Made by a program: the position numbers and the translations under genes. Positions 44,454 to 52,881 of a stretch of 64,000 bases of DNA are shown here, in pieces (position 1 is the stretch's first letter; each line of letters starts with the position of its first letter). The notes beneath the pieces were generated by a model, which ran no database searches, was not told the DNA's origin, and worked only from the letters and a program-made list of their open reading frames with translations. This DNA is from Aquimarina sp. U1-2 (GTDB taxonomy: Bacteria > Bacteroidota > Bacteroidia > Flavobacteriales > Flavobacteriaceae): positions 62,001 to 126,000 of the forward strand of contig NZ_JAGKIK010000001.1 of the NCBI RefSeq assembly GCF_017897595.1, read 5' to 3'.

Positions 44454-45371
44454 ATGATTAAAAAACTTTCAATATTTCTGCTACTCACCTTTACTTTTTT
44501 TTCTTGTAAGAAAGAAGTAAAAAACGAAAATCAAAAACTTAATGTAGTAACTACGACATCAATGATCACAGACTTGGTTCAAAACATTGGTGGTGATATG
44601 ATTGAATTGAAAGGACTAATGGGTAGTGGTGTTGATCCCCATCTTTATAAAGCAAGCGAAGGTGATGTAGATAAACTAATCAATGCAGATATCATTTTTT
44701 ATAACGGATTACATCTTGAAGGTAAATTGGTAGAAGTGTTTGAAAAGATGAAAAGTCAAGGCATAAAAACTATTCCTCTTGGCGAAAGTTTGGAAAAAAG
44801 TTTATTAATAAGTTCTGATTATTTTGCATCTAACTATGATCCTCACATCTGGTTCAGTATAAAAAACTGGAAAATTGTAACTAAATCAGTACTTAAAGAG
44901 CTTTCGATTATAGATCCAAAACATGCTGAAGTTTTTAAAAAAAATGGGGAAGCATATTTGTCAAAACTGAATGATCTGGAAGCAAAATTGAAAAAAATCA
45001 TCTCGACCCTGCCCAAAGAAAAACGAATTTTGGTTACCGCCCATGATGCTTTTAGTTACTTTGGCAAAGCATACGATTTTAACGTAGTCGGACTTCAAGG
45101 GTTATCTACGACCACAGAAGCCGGAGTGCAAGATGTTCAGAAATTAGCTAATTTTATTATTGAAAAAGAGGTAAAAGCTATTTTTATAGAAAGCTCTGTA
45201 CCCAAAAGAACTATAGAAGCATTACAAGCCGCAGTACAATCAAGAGATCACCAAGTTATCATAGGCGGAACCTTATATTCTGATGCCCTGGGCAATCCAG
45301 GAACCGAAGAAGGCACCTACATTGGCATGTTTGCATATAATGTAAATACGATAATTAATGCTTTGCGATAG
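44454..45371 (+). CDS. Mn/Zn ABC transporter substrate-binding lipoprotein
   Basis: The protein has 305 residues with a lipoprotein signal (LTFTFFSCKK, Cys-18). It is a cluster A-I solute-binding protein (ZnuA/PsaA/TroA family). Metal ligands are predicted at the His of GVDPHLYKAS, the His of YDPHIWFSI, a His/Glu in TAHDAFSYF / FIESSVPKR and Asp in GTLYSDALG. It lacks the His-rich loop of ZnuA, which favours Mn (or Fe) over Zn but does not prove it. It is first in the operon; a 166-bp gap with short simple repeats separates it from the ATPase gene. Confidence 0.94.
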   Translation: MIKKLSIFLLLTFTFFSCKKEVKNENQKLNVVTTTSMITDLVQNIGGDMIELKGLMGSGVDPHLYKASEGDVDKLINADIIFYNGLHLEGKLVEVFEKMKSQGIKTIPLGESLEKSLLISSDYFASNYDPHIWFSIKNWKIVTKSVLKELSIIDPKHAEVFKKNGEAYLSKLNDLEAKLKKIISTLPKEKRILVTAHDAFSYFGKAYDFNVVGLQGLSTTTEAGVQDVQKLANFIIEKEVKAIFIESSVPKRTIEALQAAVQSRDHQVIIGGTLYSDALGNPGTEEGTYIGMFAYNVNTIINALR

Positions 45372-45472
45372 AGTTTTAAGTGATTAGTAACTGGGAGTTA
45401 GAAGACAGGAGCCAGTTGTCAGATGTCAGGAGTGAAGTATCTAACAATCTAAAAATCTAATAATCCAGAAAT

Positions 45473-45529
45473 CTAATAATCTAACGATCAACTATAAACG
45501 ATCAACTCAAAAACCAGATACCTGAAACC
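45473..45529. repeat. Left outer inverted repeat of the transporter block
   Basis: The segment with 'aatctaacgatcaactataa' (45475-45506) is an exact 32-nt inverted match of 49285-49316; ACCTGAAACC (45520-45529) likewise mirrors GGTTTCAGGT at 49255-49264. The preceding 60 bp (45390-45472) consist of related short units ('atctaataatccagaa', 'gtcagatgtcagg'). Confidence 0.85.
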
Positions 45530-45537
45530 ATCAACAA

Positions 45538-46281
45538 ATGACTAGTAAAGAAAAAATTGCGGTTCAAATAGACGACCTTACCGTAGCCTATAATTACAAA
45601 CCTGTATTATGGGATATCGACCTTGCTATTCCTGAAGGTGTGCTTATGGCCATTGTAGGACCTAACGGAGCAGGAAAGTCAACCTTGATCAAGTCAATTT
45701 TGGATATCATAAAACCTATTGCCGGGAGCATTCAAATTTATGGAAAAGCATATAAAACACAACGATCATTAGTTGCCTATGTACCCCAAAAAGGAAGTGT
45801 AGATTGGGATTTCCCCACTACCGCACTCGATGTAGTGATGATGGGCACCTATGGTAGCCTGGGATGGATCAAAAGACCAGGACAAAAACAAAAGAAAGCA
45901 GCTCTCGAAGCTTTAGAGAAAGTAGGAATGCTGGCATTTAAAAACAGGCAAATTAGTCAACTTTCGGGTGGCCAACAACAGCGAATATTCTTAGCAAGAG
46001 CCTTAGTTCAAAATGCTTCTATCTATTTTATGGACGAACCTTTTCAAGGCGTTGATGCTACTACCGAAAAAGCAATTATAAATATCTTAAAAGAACTCCG
46101 TAAGGCTGGAAAAACAGTAATAGTAGTGCATCATGACCTACAAACTGTACCCGAATATTTTGATTGGGTAACTTTCTTAAATGTGAAGAAGATTGCTACT
46201 GGACCAGTAAAGGATATTTTCAACGATGATAATTTGACTAAAACTTATGGTATTAATTATAAAGTAGCGGTGAGTCAGTGA
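45538..46281 (+). CDS. Mn/Zn ABC transporter ATP-binding protein
   Basis: The protein has 247 residues: Walker [13 protein letters not shown] (about 39-50), Q-loop [12 protein letters not shown], signature [15 protein letters not shown], Walker [13 protein letters not shown] and H-loop VVHHDL. The VDWDFP context after the Q-loop is typical of the Mn/Zn-type (MntB/ZnuC/TroB) subfamily. It powers import through the two permeases encoded downstream. The 598 bp between it and the first permease are taken up by a four-helix-bundle gene and its repeats. Confidence 0.96.
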   Translation: MTSKEKIAVQIDDLTVAYNYKPVLWDIDLAIPEGVLMAIVGPNGAGKSTLIKSILDIIKPIAGSIQIYGKAYKTQRSLVAYVPQKGSVDWDFPTTALDVVMMGTYGSLGWIKRPGQKQKKAALEALEKVGMLAFKNRQISQLSGGQQQRIFLARALVQNASIYFMDEPFQGVDATTEKAIINILKELRKAGKTVIVVHHDLQTVPEYFDWVTFLNVKKIATGPVKDIFNDDNLTKTYGINYKVAVSQ

Positions 46282-46282
46282 G

Positions 46283-46345
46283 TCAGGTTTTAGTAGTTAG
46301 GTAGTAGGGTTTAGTAGTTAGGTAGTAGGTTTTGGGTTAGGAACT
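46283..46345 (+). repeat. Left simple-repeat array of the S23-type element
   Basis: The array starts two bases after the ATPase stop codon. A 21-22-nt unit, GGTTTTAGTAGTTAGGTAGT plus AG, is repeated about two and a half times. The 25 nt at 46286-46310 are an exact inverted match of 46804-46828 on the other side of the S23-type gene. Confidence 0.9.
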
Positions 46346-46400
46346 AATTTGTGATTATAGTGATTTGAAAAATAATTGTATAGTATAAGCAAGCAATAAA

Positions 46401-46781
46401 ATGGACAACGTAAAATTTAGTTTTGAAGATTTAATAGTATATCAAAAATCCTTAGATTTTGTTGATATTGTCTATGATATTTGCGAAAAGTTTCCTAAAA
46501 GGGAACAATACGTTTTATCTTCTCAATATATCAGAGCGGCTAATTCTATTGCTCTAAATATTGCTGAAGGTGCAGGTGCATCAGATGCGCAATTCAACAG
46601 ATATCTTCAAATTGCCTTAAATTCATCTCGAGAATGCGTGGTTTGTACGACTATTGCCCATAGAAGAAATTATATTTCCGAAGAAAAAAACAAAAAAATA
46701 AGAATACAATTAGCTGAACTATCAAAAATGATTACCAGTCTTCAAAAAAGAATAAAAAACAGACTAAAACTTAAAACCTAA
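46401..46781 (+). CDS. Four-helix-bundle protein of the S23/23S rRNA intervening-sequence family
   Basis: The protein has 126 residues. FEDLIVYQKSLDFVDIVYDI, SSQYIRAANSIALNIAEGAG and FNRYLQIALNSSRECVV are the three conserved helices of TIGR02436/S23, a family first seen in intervening sequences of bacterial 23S rRNA genes and related to Avd of diversity-generating retroelements. It forms a basic pentameric bundle that may bind nucleic acid. Here it is not in an rRNA gene but sits inside a metal ABC operon with inverted simple-repeat arrays on both sides, as a mobile element would. The stop codon lies at the first unit of the right array. Confidence 0.93.
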   Translation: MDNVKFSFEDLIVYQKSLDFVDIVYDICEKFPKREQYVLSSQYIRAANSIALNIAEGAGASDAQFNRYLQIALNSSRECVVCTTIAHRRNYISEEKNKKIRIQLAELSKMITSLQKRIKNRLKLKT

Positions 46782-46873
46782 CTACTATTCGCTAAAACCT
46801 ACCACCCTACTACCTAACTACTAAAACCTAACCACTAAAGACTAACGACTAAAACCCATCACCTAACGACTAA
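46773..46873 (-). repeat. Right simple-repeat array of the S23-type element
   Basis: About 100 bp of degenerate units such as CTACTACCTAACTACTAAAA and 'ctaaccactaaagactaacgactaaaacc' run up to the start of the first permease gene. The array is inverted relative to the left one (exact over 25 nt at 46804-46828) and includes the S23 stop codon. Confidence 0.9.
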
Positions 46874-46879
46874 TTATAA

Positions 46880-48010
46880 ATGAATCCACAAGAATACATA
46901 GAACTCGTATTTACCGATTATACGCTACGCACCATTACTATTGGCACAGCTGTTTTAGGTGCTATATGTGGTATGTTAGGAAGTTTTGCGGTGCTTCGTA
47001 AGCAAAGCTTGTTGGGAGACGCTATCTCTCATGCTGCCTTGCCTGGTATTGCCATTGCCTTTCTCATCATCAAAACCAAAAATAGTTCTGCTTTTCTATT
47101 GGGAGCCTTAATTAGTGGCCTAATCGGAACTTTCTGGATTCGAGGAATTATAAAAAAAACACACCTCAAATCAGACACGGCTTTAGGACTCATACTTTCT
47201 TTATTTTTTGGGTTTGGAATGTTGTTATTAACCTATATTCAAAAAATGCCGAATGCAAATCAAGCCGGCCTTGAGAGTTACCTTTTTGGACAAGCAGCAA
47301 CATTGCTCGAAAGTGATGTTTGGCTTATGGTAATCGTGACCGGGATTAGCCTTATCGTACTACTACTCTTCTGGAAAGAACTAAAACTATTACTTTTTGA
47401 CCCTGATTACACAAAAACGCTCGGGTTTAATACTAAATTTCTGGACATTTTAATCACATCATTTATCGTTGTGGCGATTGTATTAGGGTTACAAACTGTA
47501 GGCGTAGTACTTATGAGTGCTATGCTTTTGGCACCTGCAGCAGCTGCAAGACAATGGACCAACAATTTGGCGGTTATGGTGATCTTGGCAGCAATCTTCG
47601 GAGCTTTTTCTGGTATTTTAGGAACCGCAATTAGTGCCAGTCAAAACAATCTGTCAACAGGACCAGTCATAGTATTGGTTGCAGCTGTTTTCGTAGTATT
47701 CTCATTTCTCTTTTCTCCGGGTCGTGGTTTATTATTTCGAGAAATTCGTTTCAGAAAAAACAGAAATGATCTTCAATTACATAAAACGCTGTCTTTTATG
47801 TACAACATTGCCAAAACACACGAAGATATTTCACACCCCCATGCCATAAGAATTTTGAACAATTTCCAGGGGTTCACCCGTAAATCCCTTCAAAAGCTAG
47901 AGGATAAAGACTTTGTAAAGATACAAGGAACGATGTGGTCGATGACTACAAAGGGATATCATGCCGCAGCAAACTTATATAATCAATTACTAAAACAGGA
48001 AGATGAGTAG
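46880..48010 (+). CDS. Mn/Zn ABC transporter permease with C-terminal winged-helix-like domain (1)
   Basis: The protein has 376 residues. Residues 1-285 form the ABC-3 permease domain with about eight or nine membrane helices (AVLGAICGMLGSFAVLRKQS, GVVLMSAMLLAPAAAARQW). The last 90 residues are soluble and resemble a winged helix of the DtxR N-terminal type (HKTLSFMYNIAKTHEDISHP, GFTRKSLQKLEDKDFVKIQG, MTTKGYHAAA). Ordinary ABC-3 permeases end near residue 280. It overlaps the second permease by 8 bp. Confidence 0.94.
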   Translation: MNPQEYIELVFTDYTLRTITIGTAVLGAICGMLGSFAVLRKQSLLGDAISHAALPGIAIAFLIIKTKNSSAFLLGALISGLIGTFWIRGIIKKTHLKSDTALGLILSLFFGFGMLLLTYIQKMPNANQAGLESYLFGQAATLLESDVWLMVIVTGISLIVLLLFWKELKLLLFDPDYTKTLGFNTKFLDILITSFIVVAIVLGLQTVGVVLMSAMLLAPAAAARQWTNNLAVMVILAAIFGAFSGILGTAISASQNNLSTGPVIVLVAAVFVVFSFLFSPGRGLLFREIRFRKNRNDLQLHKTLSFMYNIAKTHEDISHPHAIRILNNFQGFTRKSLQKLEDKDFVKIQGTMWSMTTKGYHAAANLYNQLLKQEDE

Positions 48011-49163
48011 TGCTCAAATAGAAATACAATTAATTGCCAGCCTGGTTGCAATTGCCTGTGCTATACCAGGTACATTCTTGGTCTTACGTAAAATGGCCTT
48101 GATTACAGATGCGATTAGTCATTCTATTCTACCTGGTATAGTTATTGGTTTTTTTATAACGCATGATTTATCTTCTCCGTTACTAATTGTTATGGCTGCC
48201 GCTAGCGGAGTTCTTACGGTAATACTGGTAGAATTTATACAAAAAACAGGATTGGTAAAAGAAGATACTGCCATTGGTTTGGTTTTTCCGGTGTTGTTTA
48301 GCATCGGTATTATATTGATCTCAAAAAATGCGAATGATGTGCATCTAGATGTAGATGCCGTACTGTTAGGTGAATTGGCTTTTGCTCCTTTTGATCGTTT
48401 ATTTATTAAAGATATAGATCTTGGACCCAAATCGCTTTGGGTCATTGGTACTATTTTAATCATAACCGTTGGACTGTTGTTTACTTTTTTTAAAGAGTTA
48501 AAAGTAAGTACTTTCGACGCTGGTTTAGCTTCTGCCCTGGGGCTGTCTCCTATGGTTATGCATTATGGTTTAATGACAGTTTCTTCTGTAACTACCGTAG
48601 GAGCCTTTGATGCTGTAGGCGCTATTTTGGTAATTGCCCTAATGATTGCCCCGGCAGCAACAGCATACTTATTAACCAATGACCTTAAAAAAATGCTGGT
48701 GCTGGCCATTACTTTTGGAGTTGGAAGTGCTATACTTGGGTATTGGATGGCTCACGCATTAGATGCTTCAATTTCGGGATCGATGACTACTGTTTTAGGA
48801 CTGCTTTTTTTATTAGTATATCTTTTTGCACCAGAGAAAGGATTGCTTTCGGTACTGTACCGCCAGAGACAACAACGTATTGAAGTGTCTTTGCTAACCT
48901 TCTTACTTCATTTGGCTAATCATGAAGAAAAAGAAGAGCGCCACGTACAGCACCTAAATGAGCATATTAATTGGCAAAAAGTACAGGCAACGTCTGTTTT
49001 AAATCTGGCGCTTAAAAATAATATGATTACTATTGATAACAACATTGTTTCACTAACCGATAAAGGACAGCACTTTACCAAAGAAGCGATTGATTATATT
49101 ATAACTAACAAAAATTCTGAAATTGAGCATATGAAAGATCGTTTCTTTTTGTTTAGAGGGTAA
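48003..49163 (+). CDS. Mn/Zn ABC transporter permease with C-terminal winged-helix-like domain (2)
   Basis: The protein has 386 residues and is a paralogue of the preceding gene: ABC-3 permease (1-290; FLVLRKMALITDAISHSILP, ILVIALMIAPAATAYLL) followed by a soluble 95-residue tail (VSLLTFLLHLANHEEKEERH, VLNLALKNNMITIDNNIVSL, TDKGQHFTKEA) with the same winged-helix look. The two permeases are translationally coupled and probably form a heterodimer. Low-complexity repeats start right after the stop. Confidence 0.94.
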   Translation: MSSAQIEIQLIASLVAIACAIPGTFLVLRKMALITDAISHSILPGIVIGFFITHDLSSPLLIVMAAASGVLTVILVEFIQKTGLVKEDTAIGLVFPVLFSIGIILISKNANDVHLDVDAVLLGELAFAPFDRLFIKDIDLGPKSLWVIGTILIITVGLLFTFFKELKVSTFDAGLASALGLSPMVMHYGLMTVSSVTTVGAFDAVGAILVIALMIAPAATAYLLTNDLKKMLVLAITFGVGSAILGYWMAHALDASISGSMTTVLGLLFLLVYLFAPEKGLLSVLYRQRQQRIEVSLLTFLLHLANHEEKEERHVQHLNEHINWQKVQATSVLNLALKNNMITIDNNIVSLTDKGQHFTKEAIDYIITNKNSEIEHMKDRFFLFRG

Positions 49164-49318
49164 TTTTAGGTTTCGGGTTTTTGGATTGATCGTTGATCGT
49201 TGATGGTCGATCCTGAATTCAGAATTCAGAATTCAGAATTTAGAATTACTAACTGGTTTCAGGTTTCGCTTTTTTAAGTTGATCGTTGATCGTTTATAGT
49301 TGATCGTTAGATTATTGG
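49164..49318 (-). repeat. Simple repeats and right outer inverted repeat of the transporter block
   Basis: Tandem short units follow the last permease: 'gatcgttgatcgttgatgg' (49187 onward), three copies of a 9-nt 'agaattcag' unit (about 49213-49240) and then GGTTTCAGGT (49255-49264) and the 32 nt at 49285-49316, which mirror 45473-45529 exactly. No gene is present. Confidence 0.85.
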
Positions 49319-49482
49319 CTGCTTTAGAAAGAAAGGCAAAATGTATACGATTTGTCTTTTTCTCATAGTTTTAAAAAGTTAACAACAGAATATTAGTAGA
49401 ATCAATATGGTTTACAGATGATTAAAATTAAAAAACAGAATAGTTTTTACGTACAAAATTTTGCTAATTTATTGATAACATT

Positions 49483-49553
49483 ATACCCGTTCTACTTTAA
49501 AATTACTCAAACAAAAGCAGTCATTTGAGTAATCTTAAAATGGAAGCAGTATT
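49483..49553. repeat. Palindromic repeat, family B, compact hairpin copy (71 bp)
   Basis: ATACCCGTTCTACTTTAAAA (49483 onward) and its imperfect inverse ending ...GGAAGCAGTAT (49553) enclose only about 13 bases. The arm matches that of the 257-bp copy at 1047. Confidence 0.75.
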
Positions 49554-49580
49554 AGTAACGTATTAGATGTTGATTTAACT

Positions 49581-49611
49581 AAAAAAGGGTAAATCCTATT
49601 GATTCACCCTC
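49581..49611 (-). terminator. Terminator of the E2 gene
   Basis: Read on the minus strand, GGGTGAATC-aatag-GATTTACCC followed by TTTTTT forms a 9-bp stem with one mismatch, 28 bp after the stop codon. Confidence 0.7.
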
Positions 49612-49638
49612 GCTTATTAGACTATTCTATATTTATTT

Positions 49639-50994
49639 TCAAACCTCCCGATTCACATCAAAAGCTTCAAGATATTCTTTTACTCGCTGTACAAATTGAC
49701 CTCCAAGAGCACCGTTTACTACTCGATGGTCATAAGAATGTGATAAGAACATTTTATAACGAATTCCAATAAAATCACCTTCTGGTGTTTCTATCACTGC
49801 CGGTACTTTTCTGATAGCTCCAAGAGCAAGGATGGCTACCTGCGGCTGATTAATAATTGGGGTTCCCATAATACTTCCAAACGTACCCACATTTGTTACC
49901 GTATACGTTCCATCCTGGATATCATCTGGTTTCAATTCATTATTACGAGCCCTATTCGCCAAATCATTGACTGCCTTAGTCATGCCTACCAGATTTAATT
50001 GATCTGCATTTTTAATTACCGGAACAATAAGATTACCATCTGGTAAGGCTGCTGCCATACCCAAATTAATATTTTTCTTTTTAACAATCGTATCCCCAGA
50101 AACAGAGATATTAATCATAGGAAAATCTTTAATAGCTTTAGCAACAGCTTCCATAAAGATGGGTGTAAACGTGAGGTTCTCTCCTTCTCTTTTCATAAAA
50201 TCTCCTTTCACCTTCTTTCTCCAGTTCCAGATATTGGTGACATCGGCTTCGATAAACGATTGTACATGAGCCGATATTTGTACCGATTCGACCATGTGAT
50301 GCGCAATGAGTTTACCCATTCTTGTCATCTCGATAATCTCATCTTTACCACTTACAGCGACCGGTGTTGCTTTGGGGGTATCTTGCTTTTTCTGAACATG
50401 TTTTTGAGCGGTTTGCGAGGATTCTTTCTTAGTTTCTTCCGTAGATTTCGCAACGTTTCCGTTTTTACGATCTTCTACAAATTGTAAGATATCATTTTTG
50501 GTAACCCTGCCTTCTTTTCCGGTTCCCGAAATGGATTCTAACTCCGCTATGGATATTCCTTCGGTTGCCGCAATATTTTTTACCAAAGGCGAATAAAACC
50601 TACTGCCTGAAGAAAAATCTGTCGCTGCCGCGGTACTACCTGAAACGGCTTCTGTAGTTTCCAAAACTTGGTTTTCAATAGCTACAGCTTCTTTAGGTTC
50701 ATTTTCAATTTCAGTTTCGGCTTGCTCCGCATTTGAGTCAGCATTACTTTCTCCATCTGTTTCAATAATGGCTATGGTTTGTCCTACTTGTACTACATCA
50801 TCTACTTCAAAAAGCTTCTCCAGCAACACTCCTTCTACTTCACTAGGCACTTCGCTATCTACTTTATCTGTAGCAATCTCTACTACTGCATCATCCAACT
50901 CAATAGTATCTCCAACTTCTTTTAACCAAGTAGTAATTGTTGCCTCTGCAACACTCTCGCCCATCTTTGGAAGTTTAAGTTCAAATTTTGCCAT
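49639..50994 (-). CDS. 2-oxo acid dehydrogenase E2 component (dihydrolipoamide acyltransferase)
   Basis: The protein has 451 residues: a lipoyl domain (1-77, lipoyl Lys-44 in EIATDKVDSEVP), an Ala/Glu-rich linker, the peripheral subunit-binding domain (about 133-172, FYSPLVKNIAATEGIS) and the catalytic domain (about 218-451). The active-site motif reads HRVVNG (His-423 to Gly-428), where the usual HRxxDG has Asp instead of Asn-427. It may serve a branched-chain, pyruvate or 2-oxoglutarate complex; the sequence alone does not decide. E1 and E3 are not adjacent. Confidence 0.93.
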   Translation of the reverse strand: MAKFELKLPKMGESVAEATITTWLKEVGDTIELDDAVVEIATDKVDSEVPSEVEGVLLEKLFEVDDVVQVGQTIAIIETDGESNADSNAEQAETEIENEPKEAVAIENQVLETTEAVSGSTAAATDFSSGSRFYSPLVKNIAATEGISIAELESISGTGKEGRVTKNDILQFVEDRKNGNVAKSTEETKKESSQTAQKHVQKKQDTPKATPVAVSGKDEIIEMTRMGKLIAHHMVESVQISAHVQSFIEADVTNIWNWRKKVKGDFMKREGENLTFTPIFMEAVAKAIKDFPMINISVSGDTIVKKKNINLGMAAALPDGNLIVPVIKNADQLNLVGMTKAVNDLANRARNNELKPDDIQDGTYTVTNVGTFGSIMGTPIINQPQVAILALGAIRKVPAVIETPEGDFIGIRYKMFLSHSYDHRVVNGALGGQFVQRVKEYLEAFDVNREV

Positions 50995-51248
50995 ATTCTT
51001 AATTATAAGTGTTTATGAGTTGTAATTTTTGCGAATTTAATTAAAAATAAGCGCAAACGTTAGCTTTTATCTATTAAATTTAATCTAAAAAGGGTTTTAC
51101 AAATACCCTTTTACTTTTTTTTAGCTATCCTAATCCCAAATAACCTCAGGGCAAGCCCAAAGAGGGTATCTAGTTGAAAACTAATTTTTATCTCGAAGCG
51201 AACTTTAAAAGCATTTACATCTTGATTATCAAGTAAAACGCGTTTGAT

Positions 51249-51869
51249 TCACTCACTCTTCAGCGCATTTTCAAAAGGTATTCTATTAAGAATGCTTCGA
51301 CCCAAGGTAACTTCATCGGCATATTCAAGTTCGTCGTTTACCCCAATACCACGTGCGATGGTAGAAGTTTTTATTTCTTGGTCTTCTAGTTGTTTGTAAA
51401 TATAAAAATTGGTAGTATCACCTTCCATAGTCGCACTTAACGCAAATATTAATTCTTTTACTTCTCCGGCATTCACTTTGAAAAGTAATGAGGCAATATT
51501 TAAATCCTGCGGACCTATACCATCTAACGGACTTATCTTACCCCCCAAAACATGGTATAATCCTCGATACTGACCTGTACTCTCTATCGCCATAACATCC
51601 CTAATATCTTCAACCACACAAACGATCTCCTGCAACCTGTTAGGATTACTACAGATATCACAAATATGATCATCGCTTATGCTATGACATTTTTTACAGA
51701 ATTTTATTTCTTCTCTTAATTGTCCCAACGCTTTAATCAAATGTTCAGTTTGGGAACTAGGCTGTCGCAATAAATGCAACACCAAACGTAATGCTGTACG
51801 TTTTCCTATCCCGGGTAGTTGAGACATCTCATAGACCGCGTTTTCCAGTAATTTTGAAGAAAATTCCAT
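51249..51869 (-). CDS. recR: Recombination mediator protein RecR
   Basis: The protein has 206 residues: an N-terminal helix-hairpin-helix ([20 protein letters not shown]), a zinc finger with four Cys ([16 protein letters not shown], residues about 57-72) and a Toprim domain ([20 protein letters not shown]). It acts with RecF/RecO in loading RecA at gaps. Single gene, as often in Bacteroidetes. Confidence 0.97.
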   Translation of the reverse strand: MEFSSKLLENAVYEMSQLPGIGKRTALRLVLHLLRQPSSQTEHLIKALGQLREEIKFCKKCHSISDDHICDICSNPNRLQEIVCVVEDIRDVMAIESTGQYRGLYHVLGGKISPLDGIGPQDLNIASLLFKVNAGEVKELIFALSATMEGDTTNFYIYKQLEDQEIKTSTIARGIGVNDELEYADEVTLGRSILNRIPFENALKSE

Positions 51870-51978
51870 AGCGTCACAAATTTAGTATTTTTCATGAAGA
51901 TCACTTTAAAAATACCCAAGTAATATTTGGAGACAATTAAATACATTTTTCTACTTTTACTGGAAAAGATAGAAAGTT

Positions 51979-52149
51979 ATGTTCGATTCCCTTTCTGAAG
52001 AAACGCAACTTATTATAATGATTATTGGAATAGCAATTTTATTTATAGCTGTTTCCTGGAATACGAAACGTAATAAAAACAGATGGTACAATCGTGGTAA
52101 GCGTAACTTCAGAAAAAATTACATGGACAAGAAAAAAAATAAAAAATAA
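51979..52149 (+). CDS. Small single-pass membrane protein (56 residues)
   Basis: The frame reads MFDSLSEETQLIIMIIGIAI, one hydrophobic helix (residues about 11-26), then a very basic tail (NTKRNKNRWYNRGKRNFRKN...). Its stop is 19 bp before the adenosyltransferase ATG in the same direction, so the two probably share a transcript. The positive-inside tail predicts a cytoplasmic C-terminus. No family is recognised. Its position explains why the open frame of the next gene extends upstream over it in another phase. Confidence 0.65.
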   Translation: MFDSLSEETQLIIMIIGIAILFIAVSWNTKRNKNRWYNRGKRNFRKNYMDKKKNKK

Positions 52150-52168
52150 TACAAGAAGTAATCAAACG

Positions 52169-52744
52169 ATGAAAATATATACAAAAACAGGAGATAAAGG
52201 CACAACAGCACTTTTTGGTGGTACCAGGGTGCCCAAACATCACATTAGGATCGATAGCTATGGCACTGTAGATGAATTAAATTCGCATATTGGTTTAATT
52301 CGAGATCAAAACATTGATGCAGAAAGCAAAGCTGTATTAATAGATATACAAGACAAACTTTTTATTGTGGGAGCACTATTAGCCACAGATCCTGAAAAGG
52401 CTATTTTAAAGAGTGGAGAAAAACGACTTACTATTGCTACTATTGCAGATGAAGATATTAGAGTATTAGAACACGAAATAGACAAAATGAATGCATTATT
52501 ACCGCCTATGACAAATTTTGTCTTACCCGGTGGGCATCAAACCGTGTCATTCTGTCACATAGCTCGGTGTGTATGCAGAAGAGCAGAGCGGTTGGCTACT
52601 GCGCTCTATGAAATAACTCCTTTTGAAGACACCACATTACACTATTTAAATAGATTGTCTGACTATCTTTTTGTACTGGCACGAAAGTTGTCCCACGATT
52701 TAAATGCAAACGAAATAAAATGGATTCCGAAAAAGAATGCATAA
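52169..52744 (+). CDS. PduO-type cob(I)alamin adenosyltransferase
   Basis: Transfers adenosyl from ATP to cob(I)alamin. I start at the ATG at 52169 (MKIYTKTGDKGTTALFGGTR), giving 191 residues; the 25 residues encoded before it in the open frame are not conserved. Signatures: KIYTKTGDKGTT (ATP loop), VLPGG...CHIARCVCRRAER (C-terminal active-site helix), LSDYLFVLAR. It turns imported cobalamin into coenzyme B12; the cobalamin-riboswitch-controlled receptor at 58331 is the matching uptake gene in this window. Confidence 0.95.
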   Translation: MKIYTKTGDKGTTALFGGTRVPKHHIRIDSYGTVDELNSHIGLIRDQNIDAESKAVLIDIQDKLFIVGALLATDPEKAILKSGEKRLTIATIADEDIRVLEHEIDKMNALLPPMTNFVLPGGHQTVSFCHIARCVCRRAERLATALYEITPFEDTTLHYLNRLSDYLFVLARKLSHDLNANEIKWIPKKNA

Positions 52745-52828
52745 GATTACTTTGATACAAAATTGATAAGGGAAAACCTTAAATAATCACGTTCTTATAA
52801 TTATTGTTTAAATAATTAGTTTTTTACT

Positions 52829-52858
52829 TGACTTTTTAAACTAAAAAATTATTTTTGC
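52829..52858 (+). promoter_or_regulatory. Bacteroidetes-type promoter of the DUF2795 gene
   Basis: TTG at 52829-52831, a 19-nt spacer and TATTTTTG (TAnnTTTG) at 52851-52858, 23 bp upstream of the start codon. Confidence 0.65.
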
Positions 52859-52881
52859 AAAAAAAATAAACCAGTAAACAT

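Noticed and set aside
46283-46873. Possible CRISPR array or retroelement around the S23-type gene
   Set aside because: The arrays are degenerate head-to-tail units with no spacers; no reverse transcriptase, template repeat or variable-protein gene is present, so it is not a diversity-generating retroelement.
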